Shown here: piece by piece, positions 1 through 38,761 of the stretch
Layout of the letters: each line of letters starts with the position of its first letter
Position numbering within the stretch: position 1 is the first letter of the stretch
NCBI GenBank assembly: GCA_963693365.1
Contig: CAVNZM010000015.1
Location: 5,704,001-5,768,000 of the forward strand
Direction of reading: 5' to 3'
DNA from: Amoebidium appalachense
Lineage: Eukaryota; Ichthyosporea
Length of the DNA: 64,000 nt
Notes under the pieces: generated by a model
Told to the model about the DNA's origin: nothing
Database searches by the model: none
What the model saw: only the letters and a program-made list of their open reading frames with translations
Made by a program: the position numbers and the translations under genes

Positions 1-12245
<12,245 letters not shown>

Positions 12246-13794
12246 CCATTATAAAACTATAATATAATAAAGATATGATTATAATATCAGAAATATAGTT
12301 CAAACACACATTATGGATATCCTTGTATATGCTCAGTACATCCACAGCATGTCCAGGTATATGCAAAGGTATATACAAAGGTATATGCAGGGATATGCGA
12401 AGTGTGGCCGAAGGTGTGTGTGTAGTGTTTTGTTTGGGCGGTGCAAGACTTTCGCGCCAAAAGCTAATCGGAATAATAATGCGATTTGGCTGTCCAATCG
12501 TTATGCGACAGCGAGATCTGGGCGCGCAAAGAAAGCTTTCGCCGCTCAGTCCGACTCGGGCTGTGGAATGCGTAAAGCATGACACCTAAAAACATTCTTC
12601 CAAGCAAATAATATGAAAGAAACCAAAAAAATTGAGTTTTCATAGTTTTTTAATAGTTATAAATATACTTTATTTATACATTCACAAAATATTGCTGCTT
12701 CAAGTTGTTGCAATCGTGCAACAATTGCCCTTTTGCAACCTACAGCTGCATGACATTTAGCGAATCACAAGTCACTTGGTGGTTGGCGCCTTGTTCAACC
12801 CCCACATCCGCTGTTCATCAAGTCATCAACACGTCCTAACTGTGCCCCAAATTGTCTGTTGATTTTCATCCTTTTTTCTTGACAATTACTAAATATTTTG
12901 TGCAAGGCGGTTGGTATTGCACTTATAGGAGGCGTGTAGTAACTTTTCCCGTTTGTTTTCTCTTACATCTATTTTTTTTTGCTTCATGTTTTGTGTTTTT
13001 GGCTAGGTTTGAGAGGACACACAGAGAGGCGAGACGTTGCTGTTTAATAGTAGGGCGTTTCTCTTTTTTCCGGCAACCTTCTCTGTCAGTAATACGGCAG
13101 ACTGGGGCATATAGGCAGCGATAGAAGCTGTATGAAATTTTCGAAAAATTCAAGTTCGTAGACACATAACATCATGCAACAGAGTTCTCTCCTACAGTAG
13201 GGTGATCATAAGAGCCCAGGGCTGAAAGGTAGCCCTGTTGCTGCGGGAGGCAGCTTGCATAGCCACACCCATAGAGGTAGAAAAGCAGCCACATTTTTTC
13301 ACCAGCAGCCCAAAAAAATTGATCAAGGCGGAGTAGATACCAAAGAAAGCCATGGTAGGTGACGAAAAATTTAGCAGTAGGGGTTGGGGTGTACAGGCGA
13401 ACGCACGGGGGTGTGTGCGCGTGTGTGCTTGCACATGTGTACGTGCCTGTCCTCGTGTGTGTGCATTCGTAGGGTCTGCGTGCGTTTGTGCGTGTGGTGT
13501 GGCTTTATTCTCCGTGTGCGCAAGAGCATCTGTGCGTTTGTGAGCCTGTCTGCAAGCCCTGGGACTTTCTTCTTGTGCATGTTCGTGTCTGCCTATGTGT
13601 GGGAGTGTGGGAGTTTGAGTCTGAGTGTGTATGTGTGTGTGTGTGCATCTGTGTCTGTGTGTCTGTGTGCACGTGTTTTATGGATATGCTTGGGATGGAT
13701 GAATGTTTGCCGTGGGCGGAGGGAGAAGAATATTGGGTTGTGGATGCACAGTTTGGGTGGGCGGCGCGGCAGGGGGAAGAGGGTGGGGTGGGGT

Positions 13795-13850
<56 letters not shown>

Positions 13851-14335
13851 ATAAACCATGTTAGCGGAGTGGAGAATCAATGTTGAAGGGTAGGTAATTT
13901 CTGGTGAAGCACGTTGCTGCACACGTACTAGGGAAGAATAACTGATTTATGGCTGCTTGCACGTTTTGACCCTCCTGGGGCTGCAGCTGCGAAGTAAAGC
14001 CCCCAGCCAGCGGGGCGTCAAAAGGCCAAACGACAAGGAAAATAGCTTCCTGCCGCCTCTGGAAAGGTGTGTGCATGTTTTGCATGTTCGTGAGCACTTT
14101 AAATGGACATGGAAAGGGGAAGACAGCAGATGAAGTGGGTGGGACAGAGGGGATAATTGGAAGGTCCTGTGTGGGTACGAACGTCTCGGTCTTTTTTTGT
14201 GTGTGCCTGGGTTTACCCTACCTTGATCTCTGTTACGTCATGCACTCTTGCGCACGGGGTCCTCAAAAACAAAACATCATATGGGTGCATAGCAACCAAA
14301 CATTAACATCAGTCACTCAACATCGTTCCCAACAG
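12246..14335. promoter_or_regulatory. Divergent RIF1/RAD54 intergenic and 5' region with E2F-like sites
   Basis: This interval separates the first recognised RIF1 exon (minus) from the first recognised RAD54 exon (plus). It must hold both initiator exons, which I could not identify, and probably a shared promoter. At 12450-12461 lies the perfect E2F consensus TTTCGCGCCAAA; a second E2F-like site GGGCGCGCAAA is at 12520-12530, with a CCAAT box at 12493. These could instead be intronic to RIF1. The rest is AT-rich DNA (12590-13200), TG-rich DNA (13400-13680) and a G-run of about 50 nt ending at 13846. An open minus-strand segment at 14060-13925 bounded by AG and GT is a possible exon without recognisable similarity. 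Confidence 0.45.
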
Positions 14336-27726
<13,391 letters not shown>

Positions 27727-29243
27727 AGAGAGAGTAAGAGAGAGGGGGGGGGGGGGGGGGGATTTGCCTTTGAATGGTAATTATTAATTCTCCTGACACC
27801 CCGAATTTGGTGATAATTACTGTTGATTTCCGTGCTCTTTTTTTTTTTTTTTTTTTTTTTTTGGGGGGGGTCGGTCGATAACCTAATCATAAGTAGACAG
27901 ACCATACTTGTATGAATGCTGCGCCCCATCATGACTTGTCAGTGAATGTGTGATAGAATGCACTTCTACGCCCACGTGCACAATCACCTCGCCAGCCCTC
28001 CGGGGGGAGAGTCCACCGTTTCTAATAATAAACGTCAAACTCTGAAGCCATCACAAAAAATCCCCAAAGTAACACGAGCCCGGGGCCGATAAACGATAAA
28101 TGAGCGATAAATGCCAAACCAGACTTCGAAACTTCGAATGCTCATTCCGGCTTTTTCGGCGAGTGCGACGACGGCAAACTGATAGATCTTGAGCGAGAGT
28201 CATTGCACCTATAATTAGCCTTTCACTAAAAAATACGGATGTTAGGTTATGCACAATATGGAAGAGCGCGTTTATATTTGTCTATTTGACAAGATTTTCT
28301 TGAGGATCCCATTTTTACTATGTTCTTACGTAGTGCGTCCACGTTACGCACCCGTGTATGTGAGGCACATTTCGGATTCGATTTCGGATTCTGGCGAAAA
28401 CACAGATAACCATCGGGCTTTTCAGGACCGAGGGGCGGCGCCGGCAAGGATAGACTTGAACGCCATGTAGCTTTTCGTGTTCTTTTGCAATCTTTTTTTT
28501 GTGTGTGTGTGTTCTTGTTTTTTTCTGCTTCATTTCTGAGAATGCCTATGTTTCCGGGAGGGGCAGTGTAGGAGGGAGGAATGGAATGCCAATAAAGCTC
28601 CAAAAGCCGCTCACGCTCGCCGCTGGCAAAAAGCCCAGTTCAAACCCTGTGGCTCTGCCTTTTGTTGCGGCCCAATCAGATCGCTGCAGATGCAGCAGCA
28701 CTGAGCAGATGATGATCTGGTTTCTGATTGGCTGCGACGCATTATTGCGGCCTGCCCCAAGATGTAAACAAAGGATCTGCCCTGGGCGCATACAAAAGCT
28801 GCACGCTGGCCAGAAACGAAACACTAGCATGCCAGCCTAGTTCATGCGTGTTTGTTCTTTTAGACTTCACACGATAATCTGCTTTCACTAGAGCGAAAAT
28901 AACCCCCTGAACCGCAGACTAGCGCGCTGTGCACGACTGGCCTGCAACGTTACAACAGGGACGGAGCATAGGCTGGCTACCTAGTTTCTACACAGCACTA
29001 CACTGACGTACGTCTAATTATTCATAGCTGGTGTGCGTAGAAGTGGAAGCACAATACGTGTGTTCATTCATGACCACTTGCCAAACATACATCACTTTTT
29101 AGACACAACAGACCCGGGCAAACTTTTGCCAGGAAGAACTTGCAGTCACCCCAATTACATTTGGGGCTCGAATCCACCAGACACAATCCTTCCTTTCTTT
29201 AAACACGCGAAAACCACTTCGCCACACTGAGTTTCTCACAACC
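27727..29243. other. Intergenic: RAD54 3' flank and upstream region of the CE18 gene
   Basis: After the RAD54 stop there is a G-run (27746-27761), a T-run (27839-27862) and otherwise non-repetitive sequence. CCAAT-type boxes occur at 28672-28678 and around 28728. No convincing gene is seen; the reading frames at 28247-28603 and 28546-28830 lack recognisable similarity or splice structure. The CE18 promoter should lie here, but no TATA box is obvious close to 29244. Confidence 0.5.
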
Positions 29244-30811
29244 ATGTTTCGACCATTGCAACTACTAACATGTCTTCTCTTAGGCCTCCTTTCCTCCTTC
29301 ACACTCTCCGTCTCAGGTGCAAGCACACAAACCCCACCTTCCTCCGAGGTCAAACTTGGCCTACGCACCCTCCTCCTCTCTGCCGGACCACACGAGGAAC
29401 AAGTTATCCGCATGTATCTTGACGGCCTGGGCACCCCCTACACCAGCACATCACAGATACCGGACCTCACCACCCCAGCCTACCACGCCATTATTGTCAC
29501 GAGCATGAATTTCAACGGGGGGGATTTTACGGCGTTAAGGCAGTATGCAGCCAAATACAACGTCAGGTTGGTGTGTCTTCAGTCGAATGATGCGGCTATG
29601 AAGGGCACCAATGCGTCGATTGCAACTGCAAGTAAAACCCCCCTGCAAAATGTCATTTTCGATGCGCAGACACTTAAATCGGAGCCGAAGCTGTCAGACG
29701 CAATGAATCCGGGGGGGTCGTGGGCGGTGAATTTGTTGAGCCCCATGTCTTTTACCATCCCAACAACGGCAACTCCCCTTCTGCGATATGGTAACGCTGG
29801 GCCTGTGGCGGCTTTCATTGCCAAAAACCAGGGGGGGTCCGAAGAGATGCATTTTGGATTTCGCGCATGGGCAGGGGAGTTTTGCCCGGCCTCTGATTGC
29901 CCCCACCCATACACCAACATCTACTCGGGGGAGGCAACTGGTGAATTTTCATTCTTTAACCTCGCACTGGCCAACGTGTGGTTCAACTGGGCCACTAGGG
30001 GGGTCTATCTGGGCCAGAGACGCATCAGGGTGCAAATTCACATTGATGATTGGTTCCGCCAGTACCCCCTTGTGAACGGCACGAATTTCCGGGTCAGTGG
30101 TGCGTCCATGCGGCATGCAGCTCAGTGGACTGCAGGGATTGTGAAGAAGACGGGCCTGCCTGCTGACAGCTACTTTCGGTTCGAGTTGGCCTTTAATGGG
30201 GCGGGTCATACTGCAGAGGGACTTGAAAAAGGTGGGTGGGTGCTGTGCAGGTGCACGTGTGGGTAGGGGAGGAGAAGAGGGGCTGCAAGGGGGCATGTAG
30301 AGGGATGGTGAGTGGAGGAGATAAGCGGAGAGTTATCAACATCATGTTGGAAGCTGGATGTTTGTTTGTGAGCGAGTTGAATAGTGGTGAATGGGGTTGG
30401 GGAGCAGCAAATGTTTAGGGAACATAGCCCATCTTAACGAGCAGAACGAATGCAAATGGCTGCATGGGTGCATTGTTTTGCTTCTTTCCCCACCTCCATC
30501 ACCCTTTCCCCACCACATCACATCAATTCACCTTCTCCATTATTACACCCTCTTCTGATTGGCTAACACGCACCAATCACAGCCGGGCCTGGCAGTCTTG
30601 CAGCCGTATCCAACGACCTCGTTGGCTCGTTCAATTGGATCAGCCACACGTGGACACACACGCACATGGACTGGCTCGATGTGTGCCCAACCCCCGGTGG
30701 ATGCCGGACACCTGCCGATAGGATTGCTGCCGAGCTGCAAAACAGCGTCAAGTGAGTGTGTGTGTGTGCTGGGGGGGGGGGGGGGGGGGAGGATAGTTTG
30801 GTGTGTGTGTG

Positions 30812-30847
<36 letters not shown>

Positions 30848-31734
30848 GGGTAGTTCGGTGTGTGTGTCCGCTTGCTGTAACAATGTATCTGAGATGGGGA
30901 TAAAATGCATGCGATTTTATTTTTTTTATTTTTTTATTTTTTATTTTGGGGGGGGGGGGGGGGGGTTGGGAGAGGGTGTTGTGTATGTGCGTGCGGGGTG
31001 GGGGTGCGAAGGATAAATAATGCTTGACGGAGGCAGCCCTTTGTGAAGGTGTGAGGGTCCCCGTGATCCAGTATACCTGGTGGGGAAATCGTGTATGTAT
31101 CTCGTGCAACCCCCCTCCCCTCCCCCCCTTATGCACTTGAACTTTTCTCTTAGCCGACTGCACCTTCTTCTCCATCAATATTTCTCTGCCCACTAATTCA
31201 CCCCCTCCCGCCCCTCTCCTTTCCTCAACACGCACACAAACACACACAAGCACACACACACGCACACACACACACACTCACAAACACACGTACATGCACA
31301 CACACACACACACACACAGGCTGGCCACTGGCCAGGCTGTGCCCAACAACCCCTCCATGTACCCCGGTCTCGTAGACAGCCCTGCCGGCCAACTCTTTGG
31401 CAGCAAAAATGATTTGGCCGCAACCCGACTATCTTTGAAATCCATGGTCACCCCTGAAATTTCGGGGCTCTATCCATTCAACTTCACTGGGCATTATGGC
31501 GGTAGAACCCCAGTGCCTGGAAATAAGGTGGCGCTCAAAGTCATGTTGGATAATGGCATCAAGGCGGTGACGGGGGATAACACAAGGCCTGAACTGGTGT
31601 CTTGGGTGAGTGCGGGTGGGTGAGTGGGTGGGTGGGTGGATGGATGGCTAAGTGTGTAAGGGATGGGAAGGTTGTGTGTAGGTATGAGTGTCGATGGGTG
31701 AGTAGACATGAGTGGATGTATGCCGCGAATGTGT

Positions 31735-31793
<59 letters not shown>

Positions 31794-31829
31794 ATCGTGT
31801 GCGCGTTGTGTGTTGTGTGCATTTCGAGT

Positions 31830-31870
<41 letters not shown>

Positions 31871-32771
31871 CCTCTCCCTCTTCTTCCCCCCTCCTCCAAT
31901 TACCTCCCTTCCCCCTCGACGCTCCCCCCCCCCCCCCTTCTGCCCCCTGCCCCATCTCCCCCTCCTCCACTTGTTTGCCCCCCGTCCTTCCCCCCCCCCC
32001 CCTCCCCCCCCCCTCCCCACATATCCTGGAGGTCTTCTTCTAACCCCTACCTCTTCATACAGGACTCACCCCATCACCCCATCATCACGACTGTTGAGAG
32101 TCACGGCATAGCCGGCATGGCGATTATCCCCCGGCATGCCCCCGCCATTGCCTACCACACGTGCGACCCAACTACATACATGGGCTGGTACAACTCCGCA
32201 CGTGCCTGTGACCTTTCATCTGGCCCTAAGTGCGAAAACCGTGACTACAGCCTGGACGAGGCCATTGAGAGGTAGTGCCCCTTCCTCCCCCCCCCCCCCC
32301 CCCCCCCCAACACACACACACGCGCACACACAAGACACATACACACAAGCAAAGAAGCTCCCCCCCCCCCCCCCCCCCCCCCGTCATCACAACCACCACA
32401 TACGCACGCGCTGTGACACACACACACACACACACACAAAACACATGCTCACATCCAAGTTACCCAAAAAAACGCTCCTAGCAGCATGTACACTAACACA
32501 TTATCAGAACCACATACCACCCGAATCCTCTGCCGCTATCTCTGTATCTCTCCCATCCCATGAACCCGATTCCAACGCCCTTTCATCCCCCCCCCCCCCC
32601 CCCTCCCCCCCCCCCCCCCCACCACCACCACCACCACCGTGCACCACCACCACCACCAAATAATAAAAAGAAAAATGAAAAATAGGAAAAATTAGGGGGG
32701 AAATCCCCCCCAAAATTCTTTTGTTTAATTTTTATTTTTGTTTTGTTATTTGGTGGTGGTTGTGGTGGCGT

Positions 32772-32802
<31 letters not shown>

Positions 32803-33796
32803 GGGGGGGGTAAATAGCTTTTGATGTTCCTTTGCCTGTTTTTCTCGTCACATACTTCATAATTTCTCTCTCTTTGATATCTCTCCATTTATAATAAAGA
32901 GATTATTAATTTCTCTCTCTTTGATATCTCTCAATTTATAATAAAGAGATTAACTCTGTATCCCCCCCAGGCAAGCCACGACTGCACTATCCTATCTCCT
33001 GCACTACCGCCAAGACCCCTTCATGGCCCATCAGGCCAACATGCACGCCTGCGACAACTACAACACACAGGGTGCCCCGAATAGTCTGGCCACACACTGG
33101 GTCGAGAGGATTCTAACCCGCATGGCCTCATATATTAACAGGCTGCCTGTGCAGTCTCCAAAGGTGCGTGGTCTGCACATGTGCCCCACCCCCCATTCCC
33201 CCTTGTCCTTCTCCCCTGGGGTATATGCCCGTTTTCCCTGTTCCCTGGCCTCCTCCCTACTGCCCGCTATCTCCCCCCCCCCTCCCTCCCCCCCCCTTCC
33301 CCCCTCCCTCTCCTGTCGGCTTCCTTTCCCCGGATTTCTGTTCTCCCGTCATCTCTGCACTCCTCCCTTCTACCGCAATATTGTTGTATTGTCTCCAACC
33401 ACCATTGTAGGTGCCGCCAGAAATTTCTACACCGATAACCTCGTTTCAAACACAGCCATCTATATATAGCCCTCTTATATACCCCACCATCTATATGTAA
33501 CCTCTCCCTTTCTAACCCCGCAGTTTGACGACACGGCGGCCAATTATCTGGACCGATTGTCACGTGACCAGTGTGGCCTGGTTGGTCAGGTGACCGTGCT
33601 CGATGGCCATTGGTCCAATGTCAGCATCCGGGCCACGGGCAAGTGCAATGCCGCCCTAACGGTGCTAGCAGCCAATGAGCTGCAGCCTGCCCTTCCAAAT
33701 AAGGAAACTTACGGCCCAGACAACACCTACCGGTATGTGCACACCCTCCTTCTCCCCTAGCCATCTCGTGACTCGATGCCTCCCCCCCGCCCCCCC

Positions 33797-33858
<62 letters not shown>

Positions 33859-34405
33859 ACAGACACACACAGACACACACACACACACCACAATGTTGCA
33901 GCCCCCCTCCCCCCCCCCCCCCCTCCCCCTGCCCTCCCCTTTATCCGGCCCAACTGTATTGCCCACCATGACTAAATTGCCCCTTTTACCTCTCACCCTG
34001 ACATCCAAATCACTTCTTTTATCCCCCACCGTCAAGTTACCTCCCATCTTGTTTGTTTTCCTTGGCTGCTCAGAGACCTGCTTGCCCCCTCCCCCCCCCC
34101 CTACCTCCCCTTCCATCCCCCCCTCCCCCACTTCCCTTCCCTCTCTCCCCCATCCCCAAACACTATCACCACCACCACCTACTAACCAACCAATCTTTCC
34201 TCCCCCCAGTGTGCTTATGGATGCGGGAGACACCGTGATTTTTCCCCTCGTCAACACAACAAAACCAGCCGTCGACCCTGCTCAACAGCAGCAGCAGGTG
34301 GATAGGGCAGGTTCTGCAAGTGCCGCCATGACGCTGCGCTCTGATTGGTTGCCACTGCGTGCAGCTGTGTTGCTATTGACTGGCGTCTTCTTCAATCGGA
34401 TGTGA
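29244..34405 (+). CDS. Secreted Agd3-like polysaccharide deacetylase (CE18 family, with CBM87-like N-terminus)
   Basis: Complete gene, 7 exons: 29244-30231, 30583-30751, 31320-31605, 32063-32271, 32971-33163, 33524-33732, 34210-34405; 749 residues. It starts at ATG 29244 with a signal peptide (hydrophobic LLTCLLLGLLSSF) and ends with a hydrophobic tail (LRAAVLLLTGVFF) after a small-residue stretch, typical of a GPI signal. The order of motifs follows fungal Agd3: GVYLGQRRI ... HIDDWF (metal-binding Asp-Asp), ISHTWTHTHMDW (NodB-type H-x3-H), VTGDNTRPEL, IITTVESHGIAGM, DPFMAHQANMH and DDTAANYLDRLSRDQC. Agd3 removes N-acetyl groups from galactosaminogalactan at the cell surface; its N-terminus is the CBM87 domain. 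By analogy this enzyme deacetylates an extracellular amino-sugar polymer. The substrate here is inferred. The GH114 gene 4.4 kb downstream on the same strand supports a linked role. Stop TGA 34403-34405. Confidence 0.92.
32860..32955 (+). repeat. Tandem 48-bp duplication before a CE18 exon
   Basis: Two copies of a unit beginning ATTTCTCTCTCTTTGATATC and ending TTTATAATAAAGAGATTA lie just upstream of the acceptor of exon 32971, with one obvious substitution (CTCCATT versus CTCAATT). Confidence 0.8.
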
Positions 34406-34969
34406 GCGCGATTTGCCTAATCAGCACTTGGGTTGTTGCTCTGAGATGGTGGTGGGAACTCTAATGCAGACGTTATTCCCTTTTTTTTGTTAATCTCGAT
34501 GATATGTTGTTATGATGCGGGAATGAAAGATTGGGGGGGGGAGGGGGGGGGGGGGGGGGGGAGGACTCGCTGTGGGAGAGGGAGGGGGATAGAGTTTTTG
34601 TCACAGCAGTCTACTGAAAAGTTTACATGTATATTCGGTATATACTATTGCAACTTTTGTGAGTCATCATTGGGTGTACGAACAACATAACGTGTAAATA
34701 TTGGCCGGGCATGTGCAATAGGCCTGTGTATAGAGGTGTAGAACCATCAAATGTGTGTATCTACCTGCACCACGTGTACTTGCACGTGTATCAGATTCTG
34801 AGCCCCTTGTTTTGCTAGAGTGAGATTTAGTTGCAACGACAACGAACTAAACTTTTGGTGCCATGTGTAGTTAATTTTTCATGTGAAACAAATGGATGTG
34901 TACCGTTTGTGCTTAGTGAAGCAGATGAATAAAGTCAACCAGACTTTGGACATCTGAGGAACACATGTT

Positions 34970-35000
<31 letters not shown>

Positions 35001-35185
35001 TCCCCGCCTTCCCCCCGCCCCCGCCCCCCTCCTTTTCCAAACACAACACACACAGACACAGATACAGACACACACACACACAAGCACATGCACGTACACA
35101 CACCCAAGAACACACACACACAGACACACACGTGCACACACACACGCACACACAGACACACACACAAACACAAAAACACACAGCT

Positions 35186-35224
<39 letters not shown>

Positions 35225-35695
35225 ACCCCCACCCCACCCCACGCACACACCTCAACAGGTTGGGTATTGCTTTTATCCCGGCTTACTCGGGCAGAGAGGT
35301 AAAAGATGTCTGAATTCTTGTGCAAGCCATTCGACTTATTAACACTCCCACTCCCTACCGACCCCCACCGGAGTCACTGTATCAAACGGTTGGGACGTTG
35401 AGGCAATATCACGATTGTATTTTCTTAAGTTTCGTTTGACCACATGTACACGCCTTGAATTCAACAGGTGAGCAAAACAAAAACTTTGTTGTTTCAAGGT
35501 ATGTATATAAGTTGTAATACTGACGGCAAACTCTTCCGCTGTTCTGTAACGGTTAACTCTCAACAGCCTGAAAGCGGCAAACCCAAAACACACCGTGCTA
35601 GTTTCTAATCCCCCCCTCCCCCACTCTCTCCCACACACGCACACAACCACCCATCCCGCCACCCACCCACCCACCCATACGCGCGCGCACACACG

Positions 35696-35828
<133 letters not shown>

Positions 35829-35982
35829 ACACACACACAGTGACACACAGACTGACACCGGTGCCGTCATTTGCAATTGCACACTGCATGCACACACCCT
35901 TCCTTAGCCCCTCTGGTGCCTCCCTTTCCTTCACGGAACCGTAGTCCCCTTTTAGCTTGGTCCCCCCCCCCCCCCCCCCCCC

Positions 35983-36021
<39 letters not shown>

Positions 36022-36090
36022 CTCCCAATACACTTCCCATCCCCCCCCGCCCCCCCCCCCCCCCCTTCCCCCTCCCCCCCTCCCCTCCCC

Positions 36091-36126
<36 letters not shown>

Positions 36127-37021
36127 ACACACACACACAAAAGAAAAGAAAAGAAAAGAAAAGAAAAGAAAAGAAAAGAAAAAAGAAGAAAAGAAAAGAA
36201 ACCGTCCCACACACACACAAGATCATGAAGACGACTTTCGTCTCCGCATTTAATTGCTGTAAGATTCCGCCTAACCCCCTTAAAAAAAAACAATGGAGTC
36301 TTTAGTGCAGAAACAAATTGTACACCTACTTCAAGGCTTAGCCGCCAAAAGGTACAAGGCAGAACGAGTGGCCCACTTGAAAAGATTCGTGACGTTGCAA
36401 ACTGGGTTAATTTAGGGGGTTCGGTGCTGAAATTCTACTTTCTGTCTGAGGGAAGGTAATAAAACATGGTGTGGTCGTGCTGTGGAGTACTGGGTGGTGG
36501 GATCCCAAAAATGTGTGCAGTGTGGTTGCTGCCACGTGTCTGGAGATGTGTTGTTAGTGCACTCTGCTAACTTACGGTGTGTGTCCGTCTGTATTCCTGT
36601 TCCGTTCATCATTGACAATATGATTGTTGGAGTTTCTGGGGGTGGCATCCTGTCAATACACATCATGGGTGGCATACATACACGCCCGGCGCGCGAGGAA
36701 GTGGGGGAAAAGAAGGGGGAGGAAGGGAGGGAGGGGGTGCTACGGGAGGGGGGAGGGAGAGGGGACGCGGGGGGAGGGGGGGGGGGGAGGGGAGGGGGAG
36801 GAGAGGGAGGGTCGCCCACACACTCACACAACGTCGCGGTAACACACACGTAGACACACACAAGAATTATGTCACACACACACAGTGTTGCACACACACA
36901 CACACACACACGCACACACACATGCACACGCACGCGCACGCCGACACACACACAGGCCTGACACAACACCCACACACATCCTCAGTGGTACACGGTGGCA
37001 CACACGCACACACAAAATTTA

Positions 37022-37486
37022 GGGCGTGTTTGGCAGCCGAAAATAATCGTATTCGTGTCATTTCGTGAAAAGACGAATAATCGTGTTCTTAAAATTAATT
37101 TGTGGTATGCGTATTTAGGGGTAATTATGGCGTACCAAACACGCCCAAACACGGATCCCGCTTCGACATCGACACAATATCTCGATACGAAAAAAGAATG
37201 CGAAACATCCTCTTTTGTACAATTTCATTGGTGGGCGATCGGTTAATCGTAAATTAGAGTAGCTTAAAGCGATCCGATTGGCTAAAAGTTATATCGTGTA
37301 TTCGAAAATCACCTCCGGAGGTGATTTCCTTTTCGAAAACACGGTATAACTTCGATGTCCAATGTCTTCATCGTGTCCGGAAAGCTGTGGCGTGTTTGGC
37401 ACATTTTCGCATTTTCGGAATCGTGTCATTACGCGAAAAGACGAATACGCTAAAGACACGATATAACTGCGCTGCCAAACACGCCC
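37022..37486. mobile_element. PIF/Harbinger (Tourist-like) MITE with TTA target duplications
   Basis: Terminal inverted repeats GGGCGTGTTTGGCAGC (37022-37037) and its complement (37471-37486) are perfect, and each is flanked by TTA (37019-37021 and 37487-37489). A 3-bp TTA duplication plus a GGG...TGTTTGG terminus is the Harbinger/Tourist signature. The 465-bp element has further internal inverted copies of the terminus (ACCAAACACGCCC near 37134, GGCGTGTTTGGCAC near 37389) and a 22-bp perfect palindrome at 37306-37327. It has no transposase, so it is non-autonomous. Confidence 0.88.
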
Positions 37487-37685
37487 TTAATGTCACACAC
37501 GCATACGGACGCATTCAAAAACACACACGCGCACACACACACAAACACGCATACATACACACACGCACACGCACACACGAACACACACGTGCACGTGTGT
37601 GCACACACGCACACACGCACACACGTGCGTGCACACACACGCACACGCATACGCATCACAAACGCAGACACACACACACACGCAC

Positions 37686-37734
<49 letters not shown>

Positions 37735-38031
37735 GTGTACACACCGTACTACGGTTGCAGCTGCAGACACATACACGAAGGGAAGCACTGATTTGTGAGG
37801 ATCACAACATAAGGCTTGGCTCGCATGCACACACGCGCGCGCCACACACACGCACACGCGCACACACAAGCATACGCGAGGAGGGGGGAAGAGAGGGGAG
37901 AGGGGACGGGCGGGAAGGGAGGTGGAAAAGAGCCTGGCGCCAGGGGGGGGGGGGGGGGGGGGAGGGGAGGGGGGGGGGGGGGGGGAGGGCTCAGGATCCG
38001 GAGGTGCCAAAAACCAACAGCCGCTGGGGAT

Positions 38032-38074
<43 letters not shown>

Positions 38075-38319
38075 GGGGGGGGGGCGAGGGGGCCCAGCTA
38101 GCACTAGCAGCCTGAGCGTGTCACGTGAGCCCAGCTGTTAGACAAAAACAAACCGTGACAGCCTTTGGTTGAGATGCCATTAATTGTCCCTTCAGGCCAA
38201 CTGAAGCGGACACGCAGGCACGCACATGTCCACACGCGTACACGGTGCACGCCACACATGTCGGTGCTGTCGGTATACGTGTTTTGTTGACAACTTGACA
38301 TTTTACAGAGCTCGACACG

Positions 38320-38761
38320 ATTGGCTGTCAAGGGATTTTAGTCCGCCAATCACCGATGTTCTAGAGACCAATATGATTGGTTAAGGAATAGCCAACCAAT
38401 GAGATGCCTCCAGCCACATTCCATTCCGATAACCCGTGACTCGGCTGGGAGTCGGGGCAATCTTGCCCAATATTCATAAATATACTCTGCACCAAACTAT
38501 AATAGTATTAGTAGATTTACTTAGTATTTTTACAGAGTTTTTTGCGCATACTGCCAAAATTAGGTGTATACGATGTTCTTTTTAATATCCGACTCTATGT
38601 TTGATTTTTCCCAGCCATGTTGGCAAGAATGGCAAGGTGTGTGATTCTAACCAGCCAATCAGGCCGCAGTTTGGGCGGAATGCGGCATATATAAACCGTG
38701 ACGAGCCGAAAAGCCTCACAGTCAGACGTGCACTTGTTGTCCCTGACCGTATATACGCAAA
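38320..38761 (+). promoter_or_regulatory. GH114 gene promoter: TATA box and clustered CCAAT boxes
   Basis: TATATAAA sits at 38688-38695, about 67 bp before the ATG at 38762. CCAAT or ATTGG pentamers occur at 38320, 38346, 38368, 38376, 38396 and 38655, six in about 340 bp, which suggests NF-Y-type control. Binding is inferred from motif alone. Confidence 0.65.

Noticed and set aside
13192-13434. Minus-strand frame MAFFGIYSALINFFGLLV... as a small membrane protein or RIF1 5' exon
   Set aside because: No recognisable family, no splice match to exon 12245-12148; could not be supported.
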